Shown in pieces: positions 11,541 to 22,735 of a DNA stretch of 64,000 nucleotides. Position numbers and translations under genes: made by a program. The notes beneath the pieces are model-generated. The model did no database searches. It had not been told where the DNA came from and saw only the letters and a program-made list of their open reading frames with translations. The stretch comes from Crocodylus rhombifer. Taxonomy: Eukaryota; Chordata; Crocodylia; Crocodylidae. How positions within the stretch are numbered: the stretch's first letter is position 1; the number at the start of each line of letters is the position of its first letter. The stretch is from assembly GCA_038503035.1 (NCBI GenBank), contig JAVSML010020438.1, positions 1-64,000 of the forward strand, written 5' to 3'.

Positions 11541-12420
11541 GGGTCTGCCCACAGCCCCCTAGCTCCAGTAGCAGGCAGAGCCCACGCCAGTGCTCCTCCA
11601 AGCCTGGACTCTGCAATCCTGTTGCTCCTGGCCCCAGGGCACCAGCATGGCTCCATGTTCCCACCACTTCCCCCTCTATTTGCCACCGCTGCTCCATCCC
11701 TCCATCCTGCTCGCTGCTCCAGCACCACATCCCAGCTGCACGGCCAAGACCACAGGACGCAGCAGGAGGTGGACCAGCCCAGCCTGCACTGCATGGAGCT
11801 AGCCAACAATCGCAGGGGCCAAGCCAGCTTCTGCTGCATCCTGCTATCCAGCGCTGCAACCAAGAGCCACGTGGTACCTGAGCAATTGGTGGGGGGGGGT
11901 GAAAGGGAGTGGTGGCGATGGCAGGCAAATGGCTGCAGAAGGCAGGGGTGAATGGCAGTGAGTTGGCACACAGAGCACAGTGACTGCTGGGCAGGAGCGT
12001 GGGGCTGCACTAGTGTGCCAGGGCCAGCACTGACGGGGCCCAGAGCGGGGCAGCAGGAACGCAGGTTGTGGGGTGGCAGGAGCTTTATGGAGCTGAGCTG
12101 GGCTGTGCCAGCAGGGAGAGTAGGAGCTGGTCCAGCTCCAGAGCCCCTGCCGGGCTGGGCCCCACACTCCTGCCACCCGGCTTTGGGCCCTCACTGGTCC
12201 TGGCTCCAGCATGGGCCCCACACTCCTGTCCAGCTCTCACTGTGCTCCACATACCCACCTGCTGCCACTCAGTCCCTGCTGCCGCTTTCACTGCATCCTT
12301 GCCTGCAGCTGCCACCACTCCTTTCCACCCCTCCCCCTGCCACTGGCTGCTCTGGCACCACATGGTTCCCAGCTGCAACACTGCGACCACAGGAGCCAGC
12401 CTGGCCCAACCCTCCCTCCC
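11541..12420. repeat. GC-rich block of three related units in +,-,+ order
   Basis: A unit near 12220-12400 on the plus strand (CCACCACTCCTTTCCACC, then CTGGCACCACATGGTTCCCA) is present inverted at 12000-11860 and again direct, more diverged, at about 11640-11760. Spacer sequence also has a short direct repeat (GGGCCCCACACTCCTG, seen near 12160 and 12215). Long overlapping frames in all six phases come from the GC richness and are not genes. Confidence 0.65.
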
Positions 12421-12789
12421 CTCACTTCTTATCTGTATTTCCCTCTTGGGCAGAGGGAGACAGGAACAGCCTCAGCATCCCAGGCCAGAATCCTCTGCTA
12501 GGCAGGGGCTTTTGGATGGAGCTGGGAGGGGCCAGGCAGGCCTTGGTCCTGCAGCAGCTTGGTCCTGCTGGCAGCTTTCCCTGGGTCCTACTGCCCAGAG
12601 GGAGTTTTCTTAGGGAGTTTGCAATGGGTGGGAGCCAGGGTGCAGGAGACTCTGCATGTGCATGGAAGTGTGACCAAGAACCCTAGTGCAGGTGCTTGGT
12701 ACGCAGATTCTTGTGGTGTGTGTTTTCCCCTTTCCTGCGCCTTCTCTTTTTGCTCTTTTTACAGAATAGATGTTCTCCAAAGGAGGCAC

Positions 12790-13724
12790 AAATGAAGTCT
12801 GGGTCAGCTGTGTGACCTGCATGGGATGTGCCATGTTTGTGTTCCTCCTAGAGTCCAGTGCACTTCACCTGCACCAAATGTAAGCTGGTGTCTGCTCTGG
12901 AGGAGAAGATTCACAAATTAGAAGTACAAGTTTTCATGTGGCATTGTATCTGGGGCCAGGAAGATTACTTGGACAACTTTTATAAGAAGCTGGTACTGGA
13001 GAGGCCAAAGGACAATGAGGAGAAATGGCAGCATGTGATTATTCAAAGAAGTAGGGGGGCCAGGATTGAAGAGGAGCAGATTGAAGTCAGCAACTACTTT
13101 AAAGTACTCTGCGGTGGAACTGCTGAGGAAGAGGCAGAGGAGAAGACAGAACATATGCAGGCATGAGATGGAGGAAACAGTAGCCTAGAGAGCAGGAAGT
13201 GCAAGGCCTCAAGGACAAGGGCTCCAGGACCACTGCCCCAAGAGGGAAGAGAAGAGTGGTGGTAGTTGGTGACACCAATTCATTGCCCACATTTGGGGGC
13301 CCAAGAGGTGTGCTGTCTGCCTGGAACCTGAATTCAGGACATTACAGAGAGACTGCCAAACTCATCCATCCTTTGGAACACTACTTATTCCTGCCTGTCC
13401 CTGTAGGCACCAGTGACACTGCCAGGAATGACATTGTGTAGATCAGAGGTGATCCTCTTAGCAGGAGGATTAAGGGGCATGGAGCATAAGTGGTATTCTC
13501 ACTGATTCTTCCCAGGCATCCAGGCAGAGACCATCATATCCTGGAAGTGAACACATGGCTGAAACGATGGTGTCGATGTGAAGGCTTTGGCTTTTTTGAC
13601 AACAGAGGAGTGTTCTTGGGAGGAGGACTGCCATCAAGAAATGGGATCCATCTGATGAGAACAGGGAATAACATCTTTGAGTGTCATCTGGCCAGTCTAA
13701 TAAGGAGTATTTTAAACTAGGCTC
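12790..13724 (+). pseudogene. CR1 ORF1 remnant (coiled coil plus SGNH-esterase-like)
   Basis: In CR1 LINEs, ORF1 makes an RNA-binding particle protein. Many vertebrate CR1s carry an esterase-type domain of the SGNH fold in it. Here a first section (about 12795-13166) has paired cysteines (CVTCMGC, then CTKCK) followed by a charged, helix-forming stretch LEEKIHKLEVQV. After a frame change the second section reads RRVVVVGDTNS (about 13250-13280), GTSDTAR (13406-13426), VNTWLKRWCRCEGFGFFD and GIHLM (13643-13657). These are the positions of the GDS, G-x-N/S-D and D-x-H blocks of the fold. The first block has a replaced serine context, and stops at 13439 and soon after interrupt the frame, so no active protein is expected. 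It ends at a stop near 13720, about 200 bases before ORF2. Confidence 0.75.
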
Positions 13725-13899
13725 CACAGGGGATGGTGGTCAAAACCCTCCAGCAACAGAATACACAGGCCAGAAGGGGTAGGACTCAAAAAATAATTCA
13801 ACTCTGGAAAAGGGCCAGATTGCTACAGGACTGCAAAAATGGTGCAAATGGGAAGCTAAGAGGTCAAAATGCAAAACACATCTGATTCATGTACACAAA

Positions 13900-16400
13900 A
13901 ATAGTAAGTTTGGGGAATAAATAAAATGACTTGAAAGTTGCAGCCTGTGAAAAGAACTATGATCTGATTGACATCACAGAGACTTGGTGGGACAGCTCTT
14001 ATGACTGGAATGTTAATTTGGAGGGTTCCACTCTGTTTCGGAAGGCCAGGGTTGGGAGAAAAGATGGTGGTGTTGCCTTTGATATCAGAAATGCATACAC
14101 TTGTGTTCTCTGTTTTAGAAAGAAGATGGCAAAGCAGAATGCATTTGGGTGAAGGTGAAAGATTCAGCACGATATAATGGCAGGGATTTATTATAGGCCA
14201 CCTAATCAGGAAGAGGAGGTGGATGAGGCACTCTTCAAGCAAGTGACAAATCTATCCAAAAGCTATGGGATAGTACTGATGGAAGACTTAAATTTTGTGG
14301 GCATCTGAAAGAACATTACAGTTAAACATAAAATGTTAAGCTGGTTCCTAACTTTTGTGTGGAGAACAGCTTTCTCTTCCAGAAAGTGGAGGATACAACT
14401 AGGGGATCATCTGTCTTGGATCTTGTCCTAACCAACAGGGAAGAACTGGTGGCGGATGCGAAAGTGATGGGTAGCTTGGGAGGAAATGATAACAATATGA
14501 AAAAATTCCAGATCCTGAGAGAAGCAAAGCATGCATTCAGAAAAATTTGGATGCTAGATTTCATCTGACTCAAGAAGCTAATAGGCATGGTTGCAAGGGA
14601 AGATAAAATGAAGGATAAAGGCACACAGGAGAGCTGGGAGCTTCTAAGGGGTACAGTATTGGAAGCCAAACAAGAAACTGTCCCAACATGATGGAAGCGC
14701 AAGAAGAATGGTAAGAGATCAATGTGGCTGCACAAGGAGTTTCTAAAATGTCTCAAACGCAGGTATGGAAGAATGGGCAGACTGCCAAAGAAGCATACCA
14801 GGAAATAACAAGAACCTGAAGGAACAAAATCAGGAAGGCAAAGGCAAAAAAAGAGCTCTACTTGGCAAAAGCAGTTAAGGACAACAAGAAGAGGTTCTGC
14901 AAGTATTCCAGAAAAGAAGGACCAAGCAAGCTGTGGGTTCTCTGTTAACTGCTTTGCCTCAGTCTTCACAAAAAAAATTAGCTACAGCCAGATACCTAAT
15001 AGTGATTATCTGGATAAGGAAGAGCTTCATCCCAGGGTCGTGAAGGAACTGGCAGAAATCTCAGAGCCCATTGGCAGTGGACTTCAGGTCCCTTGCAGCC
15101 CTTCTTTCTATGATTCATGAAGTTGTGGGAGACAGGCTAGGTACCAGAGGACTGGAAAAGGCCCAGTGTAGCCCCACTCTTTAAAAGAAGGCAAGAAGGG
15201 GGACCCAGGGAACTACAGACTGGTTAGCCTCACCTCAATACCTGGGAAGTTACTGGAACGTATACTAAGGAAGGCCATTTGCAAGCATCTGGAGGTGGAA
15301 AGGCTGATCACAAATATCCAGCATGGATTTATGAAAAACTAATCATGTTAAACATACCTGATCTCTTTCTTTGACCAGGTAACTACTTGCGTGGATGAAG
15401 GCAATGCTTCTAGATTTCAGCAAAGCTTTTGACAAGGTTCCACATGGCGTTCTCAAAAAGAAATTGACAAAATGTGAGGTGGATAAAACTACTATAAGGT
15501 GGATCGATAACTGGCTCAATAACCACAAGCAAAGCGTAATTATTAATGAGTCCATGTCAAAATGGCAGGCGGTTTTGAGTGGAGTCCAGCAGGGCCCTGT
15601 GCTGTTCAAAGTGTTTATTGCTCATTTAGATACTGGCATAGAAAGGTTCTTGAGCAAGTTTGTGGATGACACAAAACTAGGAAAAATTTTGCAAACGTGT
15701 TGAAGGATGAGAGCTCAGTTCAGAAGGAACTCGAGTGATTGGAAAGGTTGGCTAGAGTTTACAGGATAAAGTTCAATGTGAACAAATGCAAGGTTGCTAC
15801 ATCTCAGGAGGAATAATCACAAAAATAAATACAAAATGGGTGACACCTGGCTGAATGGCAGCTCTGTGGAAAAGGAATTAGGAATCTTGGTAGACCACAG
15901 AGTCAATATGAGTCTGCAGTGTGATGCAGCCACACAAAAGGTAAATATGGTTTTGAGCTGCATCAATAGAAGGAAGGTGCAAGACTTGGGAGGTAATAGT
16001 GTCTCTCTACTCAGCTCTGGTTAGGCCTTGTGTGGAATACAGTTCTGGGCTCCATATTTTAGAAAGGACATGGAGAAGTTAGAGAGGCAATAAAGATGAT
16101 CAAGGGCTTAGAAGGCAAGTCATGTAAGGAGAGGCTGAAGGAGCTAGGCATGTTCAGCTTGTGGAAAAGGCATTGAAGAGGGGCCATGATAACAGTCTTC
16201 AAATATTTGAAGGGCTGCCATAAAGAAGAGGGAAAGCACCTTTTTTGCTTGCTGCAGGCAGGAGGATGCATACCAATGACTTGAAATTGCAGCAAAGTTT
16301 AGATTGGATATCTGGAAAAACTTCTTCACTGTTAGAACAGTAAGGTAGTGGAATAGACTGCCTAGGGAAGTTGTGGACTCTCCATCACTGGAGGTGTTCA
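13900..16400 (+). pseudogene. CR1 ORF2 remnant (APE-type endonuclease, reverse transcriptase)
   Basis: ORF2 of CR1 nicks the target DNA and copies the RNA there. The endonuclease starts with NYDLIDITETWWDSSYDW (about 13945-14010) and continues with IYYRPPNQ near 14190. The reverse transcriptase shows LVSLTSIPGKLLE (15220), LLDFSKAFDKVPHGVL (motif A, from 15407), SGVQQGPVL (motif B, 15577) and the catalytic pair in KFVDDTKLG (15655-15681). The C-terminal region is readable to about 16400 by switching frames. Many stops and indels are spread along the whole length, the pattern of neutral decay. The aspartate pair itself survives. A spliced host gene is excluded by the uninterrupted collinearity with CR1. 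Confidence 0.85.
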
Positions 16401-16924
16401 AGAAGAAGTTGCATAGCCACTGGTTGGGGATGATCTAGGCAAAGGTATGCCCATGTTCTACCAATAGGTATGCCTATGGGTATTTCCCATACTTCTGGGC
16501 TTTGCTGTTTGCTGACCCCTTTTCTGTCAAGGTGCTTTTTAAGCCTCCCCAGAGGCATTGGATGTTGGCTACAGCCAAAGGTTTAGATTATGGTTTGTAT
16601 CAGATTCGTTGGATAGGGATGATCTTACTTCAGCCAGGGGGTTGGACTAGATGATTCCTAGAAGTCCCTTCCAGCCATACTTCCCTATGACTATGAGTCT
16701 TTAGGTGCATCTACATGTGCCCCCCATGGCACAGTTGTTACTGCGCCATCATTTACTTGCTTTAGGAAGTACTAAATGATGGTGCAGTAACAGCTTTTAC
16801 TGAGCTGTCCCGGCAGTGCAGTTATTTTTAGCAGCTGTGTCACCATAGTGATGCACTATAGCGAGGTAGCTTGTTGCTACAGCAGTATAGTGTCAGCATC
16901 ATGGTTCGTGCCTGCCAATGCTAC

Positions 16925-18870
16925 TGTTACCAGATTTGGGGTGTGCTCATTTATTAGGGCTAGGGTCTTGGTAATTCTATTAATGTGCTGCTTGTGTTTC
17001 TATACGGAGCTGTATCTCTCCCTTCTGCAAGCCCTCACCCCCAATGGAGCTATCTTGCAGGACTCAGTTCAGTGGGGCTGGGTTCCTCCAGTCCCCAAAT
17101 CAGTCACACACACAAACACACACAGATTAACGTGACACACCTGACCTGGCCGGGTTGATCAGCATGGACAGGCTGACACCCTCATATACCAAGAATCAGT
17201 TCATCAGAGCAACAATAACTACAGTCAGACACAAGCACACAGTTAAACAGAATACCTCTGAATCCGGCTGGGTGTCCAGATGACACCCCCATGGGCCAGC
17301 ATTCAGTTCATTAGGGCACGTCTGAGCCAAACTGGGTCAATCAGCCTGTACAAGCTTATGTGTTTCGAACTCAGCACGTCCCAATCTTTTAGCCTCTTGA
17401 TGAGCAGACCCCACAGTATTTCTGGGCTTCACAGGGTCTTTAGCTTAGGTAAGAGGGGCGTTGCTGCAGAGCAAGTGGGGAAAAGAGAAGTAAAGAAGGC
17501 AAAATATACCCAATTACCACCAGTTTGACTATAAAAGTTATTTATTGCTAAGTAGATGAAATGTATATTGACACTAGTAGTAATAGACATGCAAAGGAAA
17601 AACAAACACAAACAGTCACAGTATACCCTGGTTTCACTAAGTATTTGGGGAAACTTAGCTCAAGCTTAACTAATCCAGTTCAAGTTCAGAAATCTATGCT
17701 GAGAGAGAGAGAAGAGAAAAGAGAGAGAGAGCTGGGATCTCACCAGTCCCAGGCACTCGGGTTGCAAAGCTGACAGGTCAAAGTTCTCAGCACGATCCTT
17801 GAAGGGAGATGATCTTCCTCCTGCAGCCTCTCCAGAAGAAAGCGGGTGGTATCAGCACACACACTGCTGCTTCTTTTACAGATTTTTATACCCCCAGTTC
17901 AGCTTCTTTCAGGCATTCTCAATAGTGGAAATCAAATTGTCTTTTCTATTGACAAGGGGTTATCTGATTGGAACAGCTCAGGAACTTGATTGATACTCAG
18001 GAAACACCTACTTGGGAGCCAGCTTGACATTCCTATGGATAGCAGATATACTTGATGGGATATCTCCTGGTGTCTTCAGAAACAATAGATTGCAGCATCA
18101 GGGTTTTGGATTTTTATTTGCTGTGAACAAGCCTCAGATTAGCATGACTTTTCCAGATCTTACTATAGTCTTTTAACAGACTTAAGGCACTTATTGGAGT
18201 GTTCATAACCTGTTGTGGAGAGGACTTCTACCAGTTGTCTCGGGAAAAGTATGATAACACTTGTGGTCAGGGCTCCAACGGGCTGGACGCTGTGATGAAC
18301 CCTGTACCATTGTTCAAATGTTGCCCATACCCCCTTGGACTCGGTCTATTGCCTCAGCATTCCCTAACCTGGCAACCGAGTTGTAGCCAATTAAGTTTAC
18401 ATAGGCCTCCCATAGTGGGACCAGGGAATGTACGGCCCGAGATGCCTAGTAAACTTACTCTTGCTTAGAGGTGGGGTGGGGGGAGGAGGAAAAGTCCTTT
18501 GTAAATCCAGATTAGAACTGGTCTGATAAGTGCTGAGCTGGGTGTGAGGGTTGATTAGCATTTGGAGCACAGCTTCCCCATCATGCAGTGCTCCCCCGCT
18601 TCGCTGATCCCACAATTCACTGCAGTCTCTGCTTCAGGTTTTCTGTTCTCCATCTCTCATGTAAATGAGTGGTCATCTGGTTCCATCTCAGATGCAAATG
18701 AGACCTAGGGCAGTTGTTTTACTTTTGTCACCCTTATCTGGAGGGTTTTAGGTGTGTCTCTCACTGCATCTTAATCAGTTTCTGTTTAGGTGGGGGGGCG
18801 ATTCTTTGTGAGTCAGACAGTCTGTGTCCTGTGTCAGGGTTCCCCAAGAACATGGAGCTGACAGGTAACA
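16925..18870. mobile_element. 1.95 kb solo LTR (or LTR-like element)
   Basis: Begins TGTTACC and ends GGTAACA, a 7-bp perfect inverted pair with TG...CA ends, and is flanked by a perfect 4-bp duplication CTAC (16921-16924 and 18871-18874). A TATA-like TATAAAA is at 17530-17536. A 4-bp duplication fits gammaretrovirus-like and some other endogenous retroviruses. No gag, pol or env remnant was seen. The length is large for an LTR, so a non-autonomous LTR element remains possible. Internal features are a CA-rich patch near 17105 and a GA-rich patch at 17700-17733. Confidence 0.7.
17700..17733. repeat. GA-rich low-complexity tract
   Basis: GAGAGAGAGAGAAGAG followed by more GA dinucleotides, inside the LTR. 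Confidence 0.8.
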
Positions 18871-18925
18871 CTACGTTACCATAGCGTGTCACTGCGGTGA
18901 TGTAGCATTACGTATAGATGTGCCC

Positions 18926-20640
18926 TATGATTCTTACAAACGCACACAACCAAGTAAAATGGATGTTATTACAGAATAGGAAGTCTTCTGGCTAGTGGTA
19001 AGTGTGATCCGTAAGTAGACAAAACACAGAGAGCAGAGATTTATCATCACCATTTATTTTTTATCTTTTTTATCTGTGTGTGTGTCTGCCTTTATGAATT
19101 TTCCTTGTGTGGTGCTTTAAACACTGACAGTATCCTTTTTTAATTTTTATCCTGTTTGCTGTTTAATTTTTTGCTAAGTTGAATATTTTTGTGATTTATA
19201 TTTTAAACTTGTGCTTATTTAGATAGTCGATCTTGCTTTTCCATTTTCATGAAAACTAAATAAGCTCCATCTTCCTTTTCCTAACTAATCCTTCCCTTAA
19301 CTTCTGCATAGGCAACTAATTCTACAAAACCCACCTGAGTCACAAATATTTGAATGTGACTTTTTTTTTCCTGGGCAACAAACTTCAAGTTACTATTCTT
19401 GCTCCTGGGTAGGGGAGGAAAGTGGGTCACAGAGGAGGTACTGGACTCTCAGCAATTTTGAAAAATTAACTCAAATTAATCAAACTCCTAACAACTTTCA
19501 ACAAGCTTTTTTATTCTTTTGAAAATTTCAGACAAGGTTTTATATACCATGCTGTCACGTGTTTTTCATATCTCACAGAGTTATTTGAGATACTTAGAGT
19601 TAAAAAAAATAATTATTGGAATGATTTCTCCTCCTGCCAATAAATCGAGATGCGTTGGCTACCCCAAGTCCAAGTGTACTATGTTTGGAATAGGCTATAT
19701 GATTTTATTTGTCCCAAGGGTACACATTTTATCACATGGCTACTTCCTCTACACATAGCTCCATGAATTCAATGGATGCTGCTAGATGTCTCAGAATCAA
19801 ACTGCAGATGCAGGATTTAAGGTTCAGGATTATCAAAAGTATCTAAGTGATTTAGGAGCACAAATCCCACTGAAAGTCAATGGAACTTGGATATTACAGT
19901 GATTTATGTGCTTCGTAAATCAGCCCTAGGAACTTAATTTCAGACAGGCTGCAGACATCATCTTTGTCCCTCCATAAAACTTCTAACGGTGGTTCAAAGT
20001 GAAAGCAAACAGATGTCCAAAGCCTTTGTCATGCCACAAATGCTTAAATTTGTGGCTGTGACAAAAGGTAGTATTAATTTGTATTGCTATTTTGTGGTGG
20101 ACATCTCTTTTAAAGTGGGCGGCAGAGCACGAGCAGCCTGGAGTTAGTTATGCTGTCCAGCTGCCCTAGGCAGGTACTCCCAGGTCTTCAGGCCCAATTC
20201 CTGCAGGGGCAATTCCCATGCTGTGCAAGAGCAAGGAGCATTTGCCCAAGTTTCCCCATTTGCAGAGGTGTGCCCCAATTCTGACTTGCAAATGGGGGAA
20301 CCTAGGCAGGCCCCCCCTAAGGACAACAGGAGCTCAAACCAGATTTCCTGGGGTTCCCCATTTATGGGAGCATGCCCCATGTATGGTCCTACAGGATTGG
20401 GTCCCTGGTGCTTGTAGAAGCATCAGGGCCCTGACCCTGTGGAGCACTGGGCAATGTCTGTTTAGCCAAATAAAGCCTATCTGCTCTGCCAGGACACATC
20501 CCAGCACTACTGATCCACTTCATGTGGTGATGGCTGTTTGTAGCCACAAAGTATATCTACATATAAAAAAAAAAAATCCGGAGTAATGTAGTTATGTGTT
20601 GGATGAATGTATTGTAAGGGGAATAGAAAACTGACCGGAT
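18926..20640. other. unassigned stretch with one hairpin
   Basis: No gene recognised. At 20250-20264 GTTTCCCCATTTGCA pairs with 20287-20301 (one mismatch), a hairpin with a 22-base loop in a moderately GC-rich patch (20144-20470) of unknown origin. The rest is AT-rich. Confidence 0.4.
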
Positions 20641-20843
20641 TATCAGGCATTGTCAATAGATAGTAATCAGTGGCTCAGTTTCTAGTTGCTAGCCGGTATC
20701 ACGTGGAGTGCCCCAGGGGTCAGTCCCAGGGCCAGTTTTGTTCAATACAGTATAACCTCATAAATCCAGCTTGCTCAGGACAGAGCACCTGGTCAAAATT
20801 TGAAAATTCTGGATTTTTGAAACCAGATTGGCAACCAGTTTGT

Positions 20844-20845
<2 letters not shown>

Positions 20846-20878
<33 letters not shown>
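20846..20878. repeat. poly-G run at gap edge
   Basis: 33 consecutive G directly before the unsequenced gap. It may be real, or a collapsed or mis-called tract where sequencing failed. Confidence 0.9.
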
Positions 20879-20978
20879 NNNNNNNNNNNNNNNNNNNNNN
20901 NNNNNNNNNNNNNNNNNNNNNNNNNNNNNNNNNNNNNNNNNNNNNNNNNNNNNNNNNNNNNNNNNNNNNNNNNNNNNN
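20879..20978. other. assembly gap (100 N)
   Basis: Exactly 100 N, a conventional placeholder. The real size is unknown. Confidence 0.99.
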
Positions 20979-22485
20979 GTGCGGCAGAGGGGGGAGGTAG
21001 CTGTGGCTGGTCCAAGAGTGGCAGTTGCATGTGGAGTGGCGGCACAGAGTGGTGGATGGTGGCGGTGGCCGCTGCATGTAAGCTTCTGCTTCCGCTGCTC
21101 TGGGACTAGTTGCTGCTACTCCCTGATTTTAGTGTATTTTTAAAAAGTGCCGAATGTTCGAGAATTCCGGATTTACAAGGTTATGCTGCATCTTCATTAG
21201 CTATCAGGAAGATGGGATGGGTTACACCCTCAAATAGTTCAGCAATGACAGCATGCTGGGGGGTGTAGTAGATATGTTGGAGGGTAGGGATGGGATTCAG
21301 AGTGACCTAGGCAAATTGGAGGATTGGACCAAAAGAAATCTCTTGAGGGTCAATAAGGACAAGTACAAAGTCCTGCACTTAGGATGGAAGAATCACATGC
21401 ACTGCTACAGCCTGGGGCCTGACTGGCTAAGCAGCAGCTCTGCAGAAAAGGACCTGGGGGCTACAGTGGATAATAAAATGGATATGAGTCAGCAGTGTGC
21501 CCTTGTTGCCAAGAAGACTAACAGCATTCTGGGCTGCATTAGTAGGAGCATTGCCAGCAATAATTATTCCCCTCTATTTTGCACTGGTGAGGCCAAATCT
21601 GCAGTATTTTGTCCAGTTTTGAGCCCGCCACTACAGAAAAGATGTGGACAACTTGGAGAGAGTCCACCAGAGGGCAACAAAAATGGTTTGGGGGTTGGGG
21701 CGCATAACTTCTGTAGAGAGGGTGATGGAGTATGACTTATTTAGTCTGTAGAAGAAAAGACTGAGAGGAGATTTTATAGCAGCCTTCAAGTACCTGAAGT
21801 GTGGTTCCAAAGAGGATGGACGCTGCACGCTTTTCATTGGTGACAGATGACAGAACAAGGAGCAGTGGTCTGAAACTGGAGCATGGGAGGTTTAGGTTGG
21901 ATATTAGGAAAAACTTTCTCACTAGGAGGGTGGTGAAGCACTGAAATAAGTTACCTAGAGAAGTAGTGGACTCTCCATCCTTGGAGGTTTTTAAGGCCCA
22001 AAGCAGCTGGGGATGCTTTGAGCAGGGGGTTGGACCAGATGATCCCCTAAGGTACCTTCTAACCCTAATTTTCTATAACCTCAGACTGATGGTTTTTGGG
22101 GCCAGGCATTAAAAAGTGCTGAGATTCCAAAATTAAGTCCAGATTTTCAAGAGACCTAAGCTCTCATTTTGGTGTCTTACTTAATTGACCAGATAATTAT
22201 AAGCACATAGTATCCAGCAGCTCATCTTCAGAGTAATCACAGGTGCTGGCATTAGTCACTTCATTTTAGTACCTATGTGGAAACTGAGTTCTCTTGATGA
22301 TCCTGTTTTTAATTCAGGATTGAGAGAATTCCGGAGCAATTTTGAAAACACCTTACCAGACATTGCCACGTAGTCTCCTTTTCTATACAGTACGTATGCA
22401 TACAGGCCTGCACACATAGAGATGCTTGGGTCAGATGACTGTCACAATTTCCTTATTCTAACTAATCTTAAGTCTTGAATATCAA

Positions 22486-22735
22486 GGCCAGATCCTACTC
22501 AACCTCTTAGGTGCTTAGATACAGCTCCATTCCACCTTGTTTGAGTCCCTGAAAATTATGTTGATACCCTATCATCTTACCTTGAAATTAAAAAAAAAAT
22601 AGCCAAGAGGATTCACCCACCTTTTGTACTACTTGTTTTTCAGGAATCAAGCAAGGTGGAATAGGTTCACACTTATGTGCCCAGGTCCACTCAGGTTCTT
22701 AATAGATATAATAGGATCTAGTCCTTACTGCGTTC
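22486..22735. mobile_element. family D foldback repeat
   Basis: The left arm (GGCCAGATCCTACTC ... ATTCCACCTTGTTTGAGTCC) faces the right arm (GGAATCAAGCAAGGTGGAAT ... AGGATCTAGTCCTTACT) in reverse complement, with a loop around 22580-22620. Relatives are at 34994-35227 and, as one arm, 51970-52135. A palindromic non-autonomous DNA element; superfamily not determined. Confidence 0.65.

Larger units (their letters stand above)
12600..16700 (+). mobile_element. CR1 LINE, nearly full length, decayed
   Basis: The largest LINE in the window. In order it has a 5' leader, an ORF1 with coiled-coil and esterase-like regions, and an ORF2 with endonuclease and reverse transcriptase. It ends in a CR1 3' end (GGACTAGATGATTCCTAGAA) and a short TATGA-type tail. 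At about 4.1 kb it is close to the usual 4.5 kb CR1 length. Every domain carries stops or frameshifts, so it is dead. The 5' boundary is soft because the leader merges into the GC-rich block upstream. A MITE (16704) sits right at its tail. Confidence 0.85.
16704..18925. mobile_element. family C MITE split by an LTR
   Basis: Left arm 16704-16924 starts GGTGCATCTACATGTGCC; right arm 18871-18925 ends CGTATAGATGTGCCC, its imperfect inverted repeat. The left arm has the same hairpin as the copy at 3903 (ACTGCGCCATCATTTACT facing AGTACTAAATGATGGTGCAG). Without the LTR the element would be about 272 bp. TA flanks both ends. It inserted in the repeat tail of the CR1 that ends at 16700. Confidence 0.7.
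20748..21188. mobile_element. pogo/Tigger-like MITE containing the assembly gap
   Basis: Ends are CAGTATAACCTCATAAATCC and GGATTTACAAGGTTATGCTG, about 20-bp inverted repeats with a few mismatches. It splits the CR1 text TTCAATA/TCTTCATTAG with TA on the left and CA on the right, a decayed TA target duplication as in Tc1-mariner/pogo elements. The start CAGT also fits pogo/Tigger. The interior has a run of at least 33 G followed by an N gap, so its true length is unknown. Confidence 0.75.
20650..22075 (+). mobile_element. CR1 LINE 3' part, interrupted
   Basis: 5'-truncated CR1. Reverse-transcriptase text begins around motif B (HVECPRGQSQGQF, about 20700) and is broken at 20747 by a DNA transposon. 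It resumes at 21191 (DMLEGRDGIQSDLGKLEDW, then NKDKYKVLHLG) and runs to the CR1 3' end (GGACCAGATGATCCCC, near 22035). The longest open stretch, 21253-21735, still reads about 115 codons as CR1 before the frame is lost. Confidence 0.85.

Noticed and set aside
11329..12686. Several overlapping open frames of 100-244 codons on both strands
   Set aside because: They arise from GC-rich repeated sequence with few stops in any phase. The translations are proline/serine/cysteine-rich with no domain, and the same DNA is open in several frames at once.
20846..20878. Poly-G as a telomere-like or regulatory G-quadruplex site
   Set aside because: It abuts an assembly gap inside a transposon. A sequencing or assembly artefact is at least as likely.
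20670..21143. 157-codon frame through the gap
   Set aside because: The frame counts N bases and crosses a CR1/MITE joint. It is not a real coding region.
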